Shown: in pieces, positions 1-7,862 of the stretch
Layout: every line of letters begins with the position of its first letter
How positions within the stretch are numbered: position 1 is the first letter of the stretch
Source of the DNA: UBA946 sp031550725
GTDB taxonomy: Bacteria > Bacillota > Clostridia > Oscillospirales > Ruminococcaceae
Length of the DNA: 64,000 nucleotides
Direction: 5' to 3'
NCBI GenBank assembly: GCA_031550725.1
Contig: JAVBOH010000008.1
Span: 62,001-126,000, forward strand
The notes under the pieces: model-generated
What the model was told of the DNA's origin: nothing
Databases searched by the model: none
The model's input: the letters and a program-made list of their open reading frames with translations, nothing else
Translations under genes and position numbers: made by a program

Positions 1-2
1 CT

Positions 3-431
3 ATATTTTGCAAAACCAACTCATATGCGCAAAAATATGCCAAGGCTAATAAAATAAACTATTCATTTGACTTTAATAAAGCCACAAAGCTGACAGCACT
101 AACAAATGCCGCATATAAGAAAAACGGCGGCTATATAAACCTAGGCTTTAATAATGCAAAGGTAACATCAATCACAAAAAGCACTGCAGCAATTTCATGG
201 GCAAGTGTATTTCCATGGGACAGCGGCCGCAGTCCTGATAAATATAAGGTCTATGTTTTCAGTGATAAGAAAAACAAGTATGTCCTTGTTTCAACCACTA
301 AAAAGACCTCAATTAAGCTGACAAAGCTAACATCCGGCGGTACATATAAAGTCAAGATAGTTCCTATTATTAATGACAGGAACTATGACGATGAATACCG
401 CATTATTGTTCAGTTTAAGACGAATTCGTAA
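3..431 (+). CDS. C-terminal part of a probable surface protein (Fn3-like domain)
   Basis: The reading frame is open from the window edge to TAA at 429-431, giving 142 residues without a start, so only the end of the gene is present. The last 80 or so residues look like a beta-sandwich repeat of the fibronectin type III kind: a strand with AISWAS, a YKVYVFSD strand, a KYVLVSTTKKTS hairpin and a GGTYKVKIVPI strand. Such domains end many secreted or wall-attached proteins of gut Clostridia. Composition is rich in Lys, Asn, Ser and Thr, as in exported proteins. No sorting motif or dockerin is seen at the C-terminus. The domain call rests on strand pattern only. Confidence 0.6.
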   Translation: MFCKTNSYAQKYAKANKINYSFDFNKATKLTALTNAAYKKNGGYINLGFNNAKVTSITKSTAAISWASVFPWDSGRSPDKYKVYVFSDKKNKYVLVSTTKKTSIKLTKLTSGGTYKVKIVPIINDRNYDDEYRIIVQFKTNS

Positions 432-439
432 CATAAATG

Positions 440-470
440 AGCCGTTGTACAAAAAAGTACAATGGCTATT
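440..470. terminator. Bidirectional hairpin terminator between convergent genes
   Basis: An 11-bp stem (AGCCGTTGTAC pairing with GTACAATGGCT, one G-T pair) closes a loop of six A and is followed by a T-rich tail on the plus strand. It lies between the surface protein gene and the convergent ABC-F gene and can serve both. Confidence 0.75.
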
Positions 471-476
471 TGTTTA

Positions 477-1964
477 TCAAACCCTGATTATTTCGACAAC
501 CTTATTTGCAATTTTATCCGCAAAGGTTTTGTCATGCTCAACAAAAATCATAGTCGGCTCATACTCCGTTAAAAGCTCCTCAATCTGAATTCGTGACATG
601 ATATCAATGAAGTTCAAGGCCTCATCCCAAACATATATATGTGCTTGTTCACAAAGACTTTTTGCAATAAGCACTTTCTTTTTCTGACCGCTGCTAAAAT
701 TCTCCATATCCTTTTCAAATTGCAAACGTGAAAAGTCAAGCTTTCGCAAAATGGCTTTGAAAAGACTTTCATCAATATTACTGTCATATGCAAAATCGGA
801 AAGACTGCCACACAAGAAGTCGGCATTCTGCGGCAGATAGGATATTTTTATACTGCTGCCAGTCTGAATATTGCCGCTATGAGTAATATCCTCGCCGCAA
901 ATAAGCTTTAAAATACTCGATTTACCACAGCCATTTTTACCTGAAAGCAGCACCCTGTCACCCTGATTAACGCTAAAGCTGACATTTTCACATACCATTT
1001 TGCCGTCATACGAAACAGCAACATTATCAAGATATAAAAGCTGCGATGAGTGATATTTTAGCGGTGATATCTTCAAATTATCTGCATTTTCAATATTTTT
1101 AAGCAATGCCGATTTATCAGCTACAGCTTTTTCTCGGCGTTCTTCGATAGCCTTTGAACGTGCCATCATTTTTGCAGACTTGTGACCAATATAACCCCTG
1201 TCAGGACGTAACCCTGAATTTTTACTGCCATTCTTTGTTGACTCGACCTTGTCAGACCAGTCCGAAGTGCGTTTTGCCGCTTGTGAAAGATGCTTAATAT
1301 CCGCTTTAAGTCGTTCATTTTCAGCAAGCTCAAAATTATCCTGACGCTTTTTGTTTTCCTGCCATGACGAAAAATTACCCTTTTGTATCTCAATACCTGT
1401 AAGATTTATCGAAAGAATATGGTCGATACAATTGTCAAGTACAGCTCTGTCATGAGATACAAGTATAAAACCTTTTTTACGGTTAAGGTATTTCGCCACA
1501 ACTTCACGAGCCTGCATATCAAGATGATTTGTCGGCTCATCGATAAGCAGAAATGCATTGGCTTTAAGAAAAAGTATACACAATAAAACCTTAGTCTGCT
1601 CGCCGTTGCTAAGCGTTTCAAACGGACGGTATAAAACCTCATCATCAACATCAAGCAGGCTAAGCTCCTTCGCAATTTCCCAATACTCCAAATCAGGACA
1701 TTTTTCATAAGCTATATCAATCGTATTAACGCTTTTATCTTGCACTTCATAAGGGAAATATTCAAAATCCACGCTTGCAGATATTATGCCCTGATAAGAA
1801 TATTTACCCAGCAATAAATTCATGAAAGTTGTCTTTCCCCTGCCGTTACGTCCTGTAAAACCAAGCTTCCAGTCTGTATCAAGCTGAAATGATACGTCCT
1901 CAAAAATGTTGTCATAGCTTCCGTCATATGCAAATGTCAAACCCACTATATTAATTAATGACAT
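477..1964 (-). CDS. lsa: Lsa-family ABC-F ribosomal protection protein
   Basis: A 495-residue twin-ATPase protein without membrane segments. The first ATPase has Walker A GRNGRGKT, signature LSNGEQTK and Walker B LLIDEPTNHLD. The second has GKNGCGKSS, FSSGQKKK and a degenerate YVWDEALNFID. Between them lies a charged linker of about 80 residues, which in this family reaches into the ribosome. The opening (MSLINIVGLTFAYDGSYDNI) and ATDWKLGF-type wording match the Lsa subgroup, whose members displace lincosamides, pleuromutilins and streptogramin A from the ribosome. Start ATG 1962-1964 has a TAGGAGG ribosome binding site 8-9 bases upstream. A consensus promoter and a leader ending in a terminator precede the gene, suggesting drug-responsive attenuation. 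Base composition resembles its neighbours, so it may be intrinsic. The drug spectrum is not predictable from sequence alone. Confidence 0.88.
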   Translation of the reverse strand: MSLINIVGLTFAYDGSYDNIFEDVSFQLDTDWKLGFTGRNGRGKTTFMNLLLGKYSYQGIISASVDFEYFPYEVQDKSVNTIDIAYEKCPDLEYWEIAKELSLLDVDDEVLYRPFETLSNGEQTKVLLCILFLKANAFLLIDEPTNHLDMQAREVVAKYLNRKKGFILVSHDRAVLDNCIDHILSINLTGIEIQKGNFSSWQENKKRQDNFELAENERLKADIKHLSQAAKRTSDWSDKVESTKNGSKNSGLRPDRGYIGHKSAKMMARSKAIEERREKAVADKSALLKNIENADNLKISPLKYHSSQLLYLDNVAVSYDGKMVCENVSFSVNQGDRVLLSGKNGCGKSSILKLICGEDITHSGNIQTGSSIKISYLPQNADFLCGSLSDFAYDSNIDESLFKAILRKLDFSRLQFEKDMENFSSGQKKKVLIAKSLCEQAHIYVWDEALNFIDIMSRIQIEELLTEYEPTMIFVEHDKTFADKIANKVVEIIRV

Positions 1965-1984
1965 AAAAATAAACCTCCTAAAAA

Positions 1985-2022
1985 AAACAAAATGACCGCA
2001 GGAAAAGTTAATTCCTGCGGTC
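1985..2022 (-). terminator. Premature terminator in the lsa leader
   Basis: Perfect 11-bp stem GACCGCAGGAA / TTCCTGCGGTC with a 7-nt loop (1994-2022), followed on the minus strand by ATTTTGTTTTTTTTAG. The T tract runs straight into the AGGAGG ribosome binding site of lsa, so it can only act on transcripts heading into lsa. Confidence 0.85.
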
Positions 2023-2031
2023 CGCTTTTTA

Positions 2032-2092
2032 ATGCATAAATCATAGTTTATAATGCATAATTAATTGTGAATTATACATTATAAATTGAATT
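2032..2092. repeat. AT-rich ATTATGCATTAT-type short repeats
   Basis: Repeated variations of TTATAATGCATAATTAATTGTGAATTA. A similar ATTATGAATTATGC stretch occurs at 34927-34950. These sit within the lsa leader but carry no obvious signal of their own. Confidence 0.4.
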
Positions 2093-2290
2093 AGTATATA
2101 TTACGGATTAGAATTTATACACTTTCCTGCTTTTATGCACATCAAATTAAAGTATCATGTTTTATGATACTTTGCAATTAAACTATAACTTTGCAATTAA
2201 TTCAATATGCCAATAAATTTTAGCAAGAAATTGTACGCATTTTCTAACCCCAATCATTTTAAATTAATGTGGTAAACCCACAACATTATC

Positions 2291-2319
2291 ATTATACTAT
2301 TTATTTTGGGTTATGTCAA
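2291..2319 (-). promoter_or_regulatory. Consensus promoter of lsa
   Basis: On the minus strand, TTGACA (2319-2314) and TATAAT (2296-2291) are both perfect and separated by 17 bp. A fully consensus promoter combined with a downstream terminator is the usual arrangement for an attenuation-controlled gene. Confidence 0.88.
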
Positions 2320-2411
2320 GGGGTGAATTTTAAGCTTTCAAGCAAGAAAATCACTGGCTATCGTATGTATATACCGCTCTCGTAATTTTTTATTGTCTAT
2401 ACGCATTATTC

Positions 2412-2452
2412 TAAAAAGAGTTGTCACATATAGAATATGCAACAACTCTTTA
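2412..2452 (-). terminator. Terminator after spoVT
   Basis: A 10-bp stem, AAAGAGTTGT (2415-2424) with ACAACTCTTT (2442-2451), is followed on the minus strand by a T-rich tail, just downstream of the spoVT stop codon. Confidence 0.75.
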
Positions 2453-2464
2453 AATCCCAATATT

Positions 2465-3007
2465 TTATTCCTCAATCTGCTTGCCAAGAAACTGCGCAGC
2501 AGCTTGAATAAGATTTTGCTGAACCTCATTAGCAACGGAATCATTGCTAGGTGCAAGAAAAGCAACCGCACCAGTAACATCACCTGATGACAAAATAGGT
2601 GAACAAGCGATAGCAGGACGGTCAACACCCTCAACAGGGAAAACCTTAGCATCAGAAGGAGATGTTTTCATATAGTTCTTGCGTCCCTCCAGATATTCCT
2701 CAAGAGCCTGTGAAACACGTCTTTCATTAAATTCCTTCTTCTGAACGCCTGCAACAGCAACAACATGGTCACGGTCAAAAACGACAGTAGGACAGTTAGC
2801 AAGCTTAGACATAACCTCAGCAACCTGAGATGCAGAGCCAGCCATTTCGTTGATAGCGGAGTATTTCTTAAAGATAACCTCGCCGTCATTGCTTGTGTAA
2901 ATCTCGAGAGGGTCACCCTCACGAATTCTCATTGTACGTCTGATTTCTTTTGGGATAACAACACGACCTAAATCGTCAATACGTCTTACAATACCAGTAG
3001 CTTTCAT
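2465..3007 (-). CDS. spoVT: Stage V sporulation protein T, AbrB-type transcription regulator
   Basis: A 180-residue protein. Residues 1-50 form a swapped-hairpin AbrB DNA-binding domain (MKATGIVRRIDDLGRVVIPK, then RRTMRIREGDPLEI). The rest is a GAF-like domain that ends AAQFLGKQIEE, as in SpoVT of Bacillus and Clostridium. SpoVT acts in the forespore as a tetrameric regulator of late sigma-G genes. ATG 3005-3007 is preceded on the minus strand by a GGAGG-like site. The gene stands alone with its own terminator. In many Clostridia and Bacillus spoVT lies near mfd or other genes; here it is isolated. Identification is secure from length and the N-terminal motif. Confidence 0.95.
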   Translation of the reverse strand: MKATGIVRRIDDLGRVVIPKEIRRTMRIREGDPLEIYTSNDGEVIFKKYSAINEMAGSASQVAEVMSKLANCPTVVFDRDHVVAVAGVQKKEFNERRVSQALEEYLEGRKNYMKTSPSDAKVFPVEGVDRPAIACSPILSSGDVTGAVAFLAPSNDSVANEVQQNLIQAAAQFLGKQIEE

Positions 3008-3179
3008 AATTATATTCCTCCAATTAAATTACGGAACACACAAAAGGCATTTCCGTTTCATATATTTGTTATTTTGTAATGATAGTGTTTGTAAGACGTG
3101 GAGAATTATACACCAAAAACTAAAATTTTGCATTAAAATAAAAATAAAATTTTTGTAAACAAAGGGAGATTTATACAAC

Positions 3180-3215
3180 AAAATGGCGATATCCTATAAA
3201 TTAGGATACCGCCAT
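3180..3215 (-). terminator. Terminator after glycogen phosphorylase gene
   Basis: A long stem (ATGGCGATATCCTA with TAGGATACCGCCAT, one wobble) closes a 5-nt loop and is followed on the minus strand by TTTTGTTGT. Confidence 0.85.
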
Positions 3216-3247
3216 GTAATGTATATATTCGTTAATACAATCAGTAT

Positions 3248-5644
3248 TTACTTAAGCTTCCAGATATCTCTAGCATAATCTTCAACAGCACGGTCAGCAG
3301 AGAATACACCTGCGCCTGCAATATTATGAAGTGACATCTTATTCCACTTATCAGCATCCTTGTAGCATTCGGAAACATACTGCTGTGCAGACTGATAAGC
3401 ATCAAAGTCAGCAAGAACCATGTATGGATCTTTATATTTCAAGGAGTTGGCAACTTCTTCAAAAGTACAGCCATTAATACCGCCGTACATTCTGTTAATA
3501 GCCTTGGAAATAACAGCATTGTTGTTATAATATTCCTCAGGACGATAGCCTTGAGCCTGCTTAGCAACAACTTCATCAGCAGTCATACCGAAAATGAAGA
3601 TGTTATCAATGCCAACAGCATCCTTAATTTCAACGTTTGCACCATCAAGTGTACCCAAAGTAAGCGCACCATTAAGCATAAGTTTCATGTTACCTGTACC
3701 TGATGCTTCTTTACCAGCCAATGAAATCTGCTCAGAAATTTCAGCAGCAGGCATAAGAATTTCGGAAAGGCTGACACGGTAATCTTCAAGGAAGAATACC
3801 TGCAGCTTCTGACTGATAACAGGATGCTTTTTAATTTCCTCGCCCAAAGCCCAGATCATTTTGATAATCTGCTTAGCAAGGTAATAACCAGGAGCAGCCT
3901 TTGCAGCAAAGATATAAGTCTTTGGAACAAAGTCAGCATTAGGATTTTCAAGCAAGTAGTTATATTCAGCAATGATATTCAAAAGGTTAAGGTGCTGTCT
4001 TTTATACTCGTGAAGACGCTTAACCTGAACGTCGAAAATACCTTCAGTATTAAGGATAGTACCAAAGTTAGCCTTTACATACTTAGCAAAGTAGTCCTTA
4101 TTCTGCTTTTTAATTTCACCAAGACGGTCAAGAACAGCCTTGTCATCCTCGAACTTGTTAAGGTTTATAAGTTCTGCGCCATTGTGCTTAAAGCCATCGC
4201 CAATCTTATCTTCAAGAAGTTCAGTAAGCCCCTTGTTAGACTGCAAAAGCCATCTTCTGTAAGCAATACCGTTAGTAACATTCTTAAATTTATGAGGGGT
4301 ATCCAAATATTCATTCTTGAAAACATCCTGCTTGATGATATCAGAATGAAGCTTAGAAACACCATTAACGCTGTGTGATGCACAAACACAAAGAAGTGCC
4401 ATGTGAATTTGGTTATTCTGAACGATAGACATTCTTGTAACCTTATTTGAGTCACCAATACGCTCCATCAAATCCTTGCAATATCTCTCATTAATCTCAC
4501 AGATGATAGAGAATACACGAGGAATAATCTGCTTAACAAGACCGCATTCCCACTTTTCAAGTGCCTCAGCAAGAACAGTATGATTAGTGTAAGCGAATGT
4601 ATTAGTAACAATATGCCAAGCCTTAGCCCATGAATAACCGCAGTCATCAAGAAGAATACGCATAAGCTCAGGGATAGCAAGAGTTGGATGTGTATCATTA
4701 ATATGAATAGCAACCTTTTCATGAAGATTGTCAAGGGTGCCATAAACATTCATGTGTCGGTCAACGATATCGCCGATAGATGCAGCACATAGGAAATACT
4801 GCTGTCTAAGACGAAGTGACTTACCCTCAAGGTGATTATCATTTGGATAAAGTACCTTTGAGATAGCCTGTGCAACAGTGTTCTGGTTTAAAGCCTTAGC
4901 ATAGTCACCCTGATTGAACATATCCATATCAAAGGATGGTGCTTTTGCCTGCCATAAACGAAGAACAGAAACGCCCTCGCCTGCATATCCAGGAACATAC
5001 ATATCATAAGGAACAGCACAAACAGTGTTGTAATTCTCATAAGAAACATGATGATATTTGTCATCCCAGTATTCATTCAGGTTACCCTCAAAGTGAACAT
5101 CAATTGACTTGTCAGTCTTAGGAACAAGCCAAACATTACCGCCAGGAAGCCAGTTATCAGGAAGCTCTGTCTGCCAGCCGTCCTCCATTTTCTGCTTAAA
5201 GATACCATATTCATAACAAATAGAGTAACCCATAGCAGGATAATTATCAGTAGCTAAGCCATCTAAGTAGCAAGCAGCCAAACGTCCAAGACCGCCGTTT
5301 CCAAGACCAGCGTCAGGCTCATAATCATAAATACGGTCAAGATTAATATCCCATTTCTTAAAGATATCCTCAACCATAGAGTTAAGCTCCATGTTAAAAA
5401 GGCTTGTCTTTAGAGAACGACCCATAAGGAATTCCATTGAAAGATAATAAATTTCCTTATTACCCTCTGAATGAGTTTTTGTGCGGAACTTTCTTCTTTT
5501 CTCTCTCAAAAGGCTAACAACAACAGCTGAAAGAGCCATGTAAATCTGCTTGTCGGATGCATCAATAGGTGTAACATTAAACTCGACCTGAAGTTCATTA
5601 CGCAGTTTTTCTTCAAAGTCTTCTCTTGCAATAACTGGTACCAT
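3248..5644 (-). CDS. glgP: Glycogen/maltodextrin phosphorylase
   Basis: A 798-residue cytoplasmic enzyme that releases glucose 1-phosphate from the non-reducing ends of alpha-1,4-glucans. The family signature EASGTGNMKLMLNG starts near residue 646; Lys654 is the expected pyridoxal phosphate-binding lysine. Other family blocks are YLSMEFLMGRSL, NGGLGRLAACYLDG, HINDTHPTLAIPELMR and VKRLHEYKRQ. Length is typical for bacterial phosphorylases (about 800). ATG 5642-5644 has a GGAG 10 bases upstream. The gene is monocistronic with its own terminator, and no other glycogen gene lies nearby. It probably mobilises storage glycogen or imported maltodextrin; the preferred substrate cannot be told from sequence. 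Confidence 0.95.
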   Translation of the reverse strand: MVPVIAREDFEEKLRNELQVEFNVTPIDASDKQIYMALSAVVVSLLREKRRKFRTKTHSEGNKEIYYLSMEFLMGRSLKTSLFNMELNSMVEDIFKKWDINLDRIYDYEPDAGLGNGGLGRLAACYLDGLATDNYPAMGYSICYEYGIFKQKMEDGWQTELPDNWLPGGNVWLVPKTDKSIDVHFEGNLNEYWDDKYHHVSYENYNTVCAVPYDMYVPGYAGEGVSVLRLWQAKAPSFDMDMFNQGDYAKALNQNTVAQAISKVLYPNDNHLEGKSLRLRQQYFLCAASIGDIVDRHMNVYGTLDNLHEKVAIHINDTHPTLAIPELMRILLDDCGYSWAKAWHIVTNTFAYTNHTVLAEALEKWECGLVKQIIPRVFSIICEINERYCKDLMERIGDSNKVTRMSIVQNNQIHMALLCVCASHSVNGVSKLHSDIIKQDVFKNEYLDTPHKFKNVTNGIAYRRWLLQSNKGLTELLEDKIGDGFKHNGAELINLNKFEDDKAVLDRLGEIKKQNKDYFAKYVKANFGTILNTEGIFDVQVKRLHEYKRQHLNLLNIIAEYNYLLENPNADFVPKTYIFAAKAAPGYYLAKQIIKMIWALGEEIKKHPVISQKLQVFFLEDYRVSLSEILMPAAEISEQISLAGKEASGTGNMKLMLNGALTLGTLDGANVEIKDAVGIDNIFIFGMTADEVVAKQAQGYRPEEYYNNNAVISKAINRMYGGINGCTFEEVANSLKYKDPYMVLADFDAYQSAQQYVSECYKDADKWNKMSLHNIAGAGVFSADRAVEDYARDIWKLK

Positions 5645-6048
5645 AATAGAATAACTCCAATCTTAAAATATCATAGGTATTAGAACAAATGGAAAACACC
5701 ATTGTCATAATACTAACTCTCTTTAATCCCTCATGCAATAAAAACAACATTTTCAATTGATTAAATCACATTATACAGTATAATAATATTTGACAAATAA
5801 ATAACTAATATACCTAATATACATTATATAACAATCTAACCCACATTACAATTGGAAATTTAGACAAATTTAATCGTTTAAGAATTAAACTCCGCCCAAA
5901 ATATAATAACACTTAAGCAAGTATTTGTGCAATATGCATACGGTTTTTGCCATGTGTTAAAAAGTGGTTAATCTTTATCGTGCTAAAAATGTCAATGTGT
6001 TCATTGGTATTTGTAGGAAGCTACAAAAAAGTGTCAGAAAAAACCGTA
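5645..6048. other. AT-rich intergenic region without a gene
   Basis: About 400 bp upstream of glgP and beyond the terminator of the next leftward gene. It must hold the glgP promoter. A minus-strand TATAAT occurs at 5775-5770, but the matching -35 is poor, so none is called. No open frame, repeat or RNA structure stands out. Confidence 0.4.
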
Positions 6049-6086
6049 AAAAAGCAGTACAGACAAGATAAAACGTGCCTGTACTG
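6049..6086 (-). terminator. Terminator downstream of the helical-protein gene
   Basis: 8-bp stem CAGTACAG (6055-6062) with CTGTACTG (6079-6086), followed on the minus strand by CTTTTTT. It lies about 120 bp after the stop codon. Confidence 0.7.
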
Positions 6087-6205
6087 ATAAAAACATATTA
6101 AACCTTACTTTCAAATAATACCTTATCATCAAAAATTTTATCAGAGTTATCGAAATAATGTTTTTTCTTTTTATGCAGATACCGTTCCTCAAGTTCCTTA
6201 ACGCC

Positions 6206-6853
6206 CTAAGAAATCAATATAGCGAAATCGGTGTCAGAAGTGCCCAGTGCAGCAGCTTTTGCGCTGTTAATAGCATTTCGCAGCTGCTCTTTATCCTTAA
6301 TGCCTTTAAGACGAGTTTCGGTCAATTTACGAGCCTCATTAGCAGCAATCGCCTTACGATATTTAACTTCATCAGTTTTTTTCAAGTATTCAAGCTCTTT
6401 TTTCGAGCATTTTCTGCCCCTTGCGATTTTTTTAGCGATAGAATTGACATCCATCTGCTTTTCTTCATTTTCATCGAGAGCATCTTTCATCTTCTCGACT
6501 AAACTCTTTTTCGCTTTATCAGCATCGCTTAAATGGTCGTCAGGCTTAGTGTTTAAGGTTGTCTTGCTATTGATAAAATTACTGACAGCAGCATGCTTGT
6601 CATACTTTTGTTGTACATCAGAGCTTTTTACAAAATCCATTAATTCATCAAGAGTGCGTTCTTGTTTTTGTGCTTTATAATTCTCGCTAATATCAAGCGT
6701 ATCGGACTTATCTTCTTTAAAAACCGCTGGTACAAAACTATCCTCAGCCACTTTTGCAGCCTCATCGACAGCAATTTTTCTTTCCTCATCGGAAAATCCC
6801 TTTGCATCCGCAATAGTATTTATATGGTTATAACCACTTACCCTACTCATCAT
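6206..6853 (-). CDS. Highly charged alpha-helical protein of unknown function
   Basis: I do not recognise this protein. It has about 215 residues, no signal peptide, no membrane segment and no cysteine-rich site apart from a lone Cys. It is very rich in Lys, Glu, Asp and Ala, with long predicted helices such as DEERKIAVDEAAKVAEDSF and KKSLVEKMKDALDENEEK. The second half carries ARGRKCSKKELEYLKKTDEV, and the protein ends hydrophobically. The start is uncertain: ATG 6851-6853 or 6848-6850 follow an AGGTG site; a GTG at 6857-6859 is too close to it. It has its own terminator. The pattern recalls bacterial proteins that bind surfaces or phage-type scaffolds, but no function can be inferred. Confidence 0.65.
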   Translation of the reverse strand: MMSRVSGYNHINTIADAKGFSDEERKIAVDEAAKVAEDSFVPAVFKEDKSDTLDISENYKAQKQERTLDELMDFVKSSDVQQKYDKHAAVSNFINSKTTLNTKPDDHLSDADKAKKSLVEKMKDALDENEEKQMDVNSIAKKIARGRKCSKKELEYLKKTDEVKYRKAIAANEARKLTETRLKGIKDKEQLRNAINSAKAAALGTSDTDFAILIS

Positions 6854-6950
6854 AATCACCTGCTTTCATTATGGTCGTTTCATGTTGTTGTATTTGAATT
6901 TGAATAGCATATATCTTATATATCGACTTGTTTAATGAAAACTTTAATAT

Positions 6951-6999
6951 AAAAAATCGGCATATAAATCTATAGAAAAAACAGATTTATATGCCGATT
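6951..6999 (-). terminator. Terminator after the zinc-ribbon protein gene
   Basis: Perfect 17-bp stem (6955-6971 with 6983-6999) with an 11-nt loop, followed on the minus strand by a run of six T. Confidence 0.9.
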
Positions 7000-7008
7000 A
7001 ACTTATAT

Positions 7009-7776
7009 TTATTCCACACTCGCTCCGCAGCCACTGCAAAATTTTGTACCCTCAGCTAAAGTCATGCCACAGCCTAAGCATACCTTTTCAGTTTTAGCAG
7101 TAGATTGACCACATTCAGGGCAAAATTTAGTCCCGTCAGCAATTTGTGCATTGCAGTTAGAACAGCTATTCTTTTTTTCGATTGAATGACCGCAGGAAGG
7201 ACAGAATTTAACACCAGCAGGGATATCGGCGCTGCAGTTCGGACAGCTATTACTAAGCTTGTCCCCACAATTTTTACAAAACTTCGTACCATTGCTGTTA
7301 GCGGTATTACATTTTGAGCAAATCACATCACTGGTTTTTGCAGCAGAGCTTGAAGATGAAGCAGCATTAACATTACTGCCGCTATTCCCAACAAACCTGC
7401 CGATTACATCAAAAATTTCGCTGGGAAGCTTTTTTTGTCCGATAGCACCAATAACAGATGTCACGGCTAATGGCGCAAAAAATATCATTCCGACAGCTCC
7501 CACGCCAATTTTGTCAATCCATTGACCAGCTCCAATATTAACAGTTATAGTATCACCGTTTGTAATAATCTGAACTTGTGTCGCTAAGTCCATTCCTGCA
7601 ACCTTTTTCCATGTTGAGCCAGATCCGCTCAATTTAGCCTGAATAAAATAACCGTCATCAGATGGACTTTCCTCAACCGTCATTTGTTTCCTATTTTGCA
7701 AAAAGCTCGAAACCTCTTGACCCACCATTTCGGCAGTAATACCGCATTTAAGTTTAAATGCTTTTGAATCAGCCAT
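7009..7776 (-). CDS. Protein with four C-terminal zinc-ribbon motifs
   Basis: A 255-residue protein in two parts. The first 140 residues form a compact domain with a hydrophobic stretch (GVGAVGMIFFAPLAVTSVIG, about residues 93-112) that could be one membrane-associated helix. After a Ser/Ala linker come four zinc-binding knuckle pairs, each of the form CxxC followed about 10 residues later by CxxCG (for example CSKC / CKNCG, CPNC / CPSCG, CSNC / CPECG, CLGC / CSGCG). This is the double zinc ribbon arrangement common in Clostridia proteins of unknown role. ATG 7774-7776 has a GGAGGGG site. It lies downstream of a chemotaxis receptor gene but is separated from it by a hairpin. Function unknown; protein binding is the likeliest use of the ribbons. 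Confidence 0.8.
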   Translation of the reverse strand: MADSKAFKLKCGITAEMVGQEVSSFLQNRKQMTVEESPSDDGYFIQAKLSGSGSTWKKVAGMDLATQVQIITNGDTITVNIGAGQWIDKIGVGAVGMIFFAPLAVTSVIGAIGQKKLPSEIFDVIGRFVGNSGSNVNAASSSSSAAKTSDVICSKCNTANSNGTKFCKNCGDKLSNSCPNCSADIPAGVKFCPSCGHSIEKKNSCSNCNAQIADGTKFCPECGQSTAKTEKVCLGCGMTLAEGTKFCSGCGASVE

Positions 7777-7823
7777 TATTTCCCCTCCTCAATCTTTATA
7801 CATATGTCAATTTTAATGCAGTT

Positions 7824-7852
7824 ATAGACCGACTGCTTTGCAGTCGGTCTAT
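7824..7852 (-). terminator. GC-rich hairpin after the chemotaxis receptor gene
   Basis: Perfect 13-bp stem ATAGACCGACTGC / GCAGTCGGTCTAT with a 3-nt loop. The tail on the minus strand is only weakly T-rich, so readthrough into the zinc-ribbon gene is possible. Confidence 0.6.
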
Positions 7853-7862
7853 ATTAATTATA

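Larger units (their letters stand above)
1965..2284 (-). promoter_or_regulatory. Structured 5' leader of the lsa gene with attenuator and candidate antiterminator
   Basis: The leader is about 320 nt, read leftwards from the promoter at 2291-2319. It ends in an intrinsic terminator (1985-2022) that overlaps the ribosome binding site region. An upstream segment, RNA GCAGGAAA at 2130-2123, is complementary over 8 nt to the 3' arm of that terminator (plus-strand 1998-2005), so the two structures exclude each other. Two candidate leader peptides are visible: MRTISC (2240 to 2220, with GGGG seven bases before its ATG) and a 13-codon frame (2142 to 2101, no clear ribosome binding site) that reads directly through the GCAGGAAA segment. 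A 7-bp hairpin sits at 2152-2170. Ribosome-stalling attenuators are known for several ABC-F resistance genes; that this one works the same way is inference. Confidence 0.65.

Noticed and set aside
6231..6680. A 149-codon plus-strand frame inside the helical-protein gene
   Set aside because: It is the mirror image of a Lys/Glu-rich coding strand, without a ribosome binding site.
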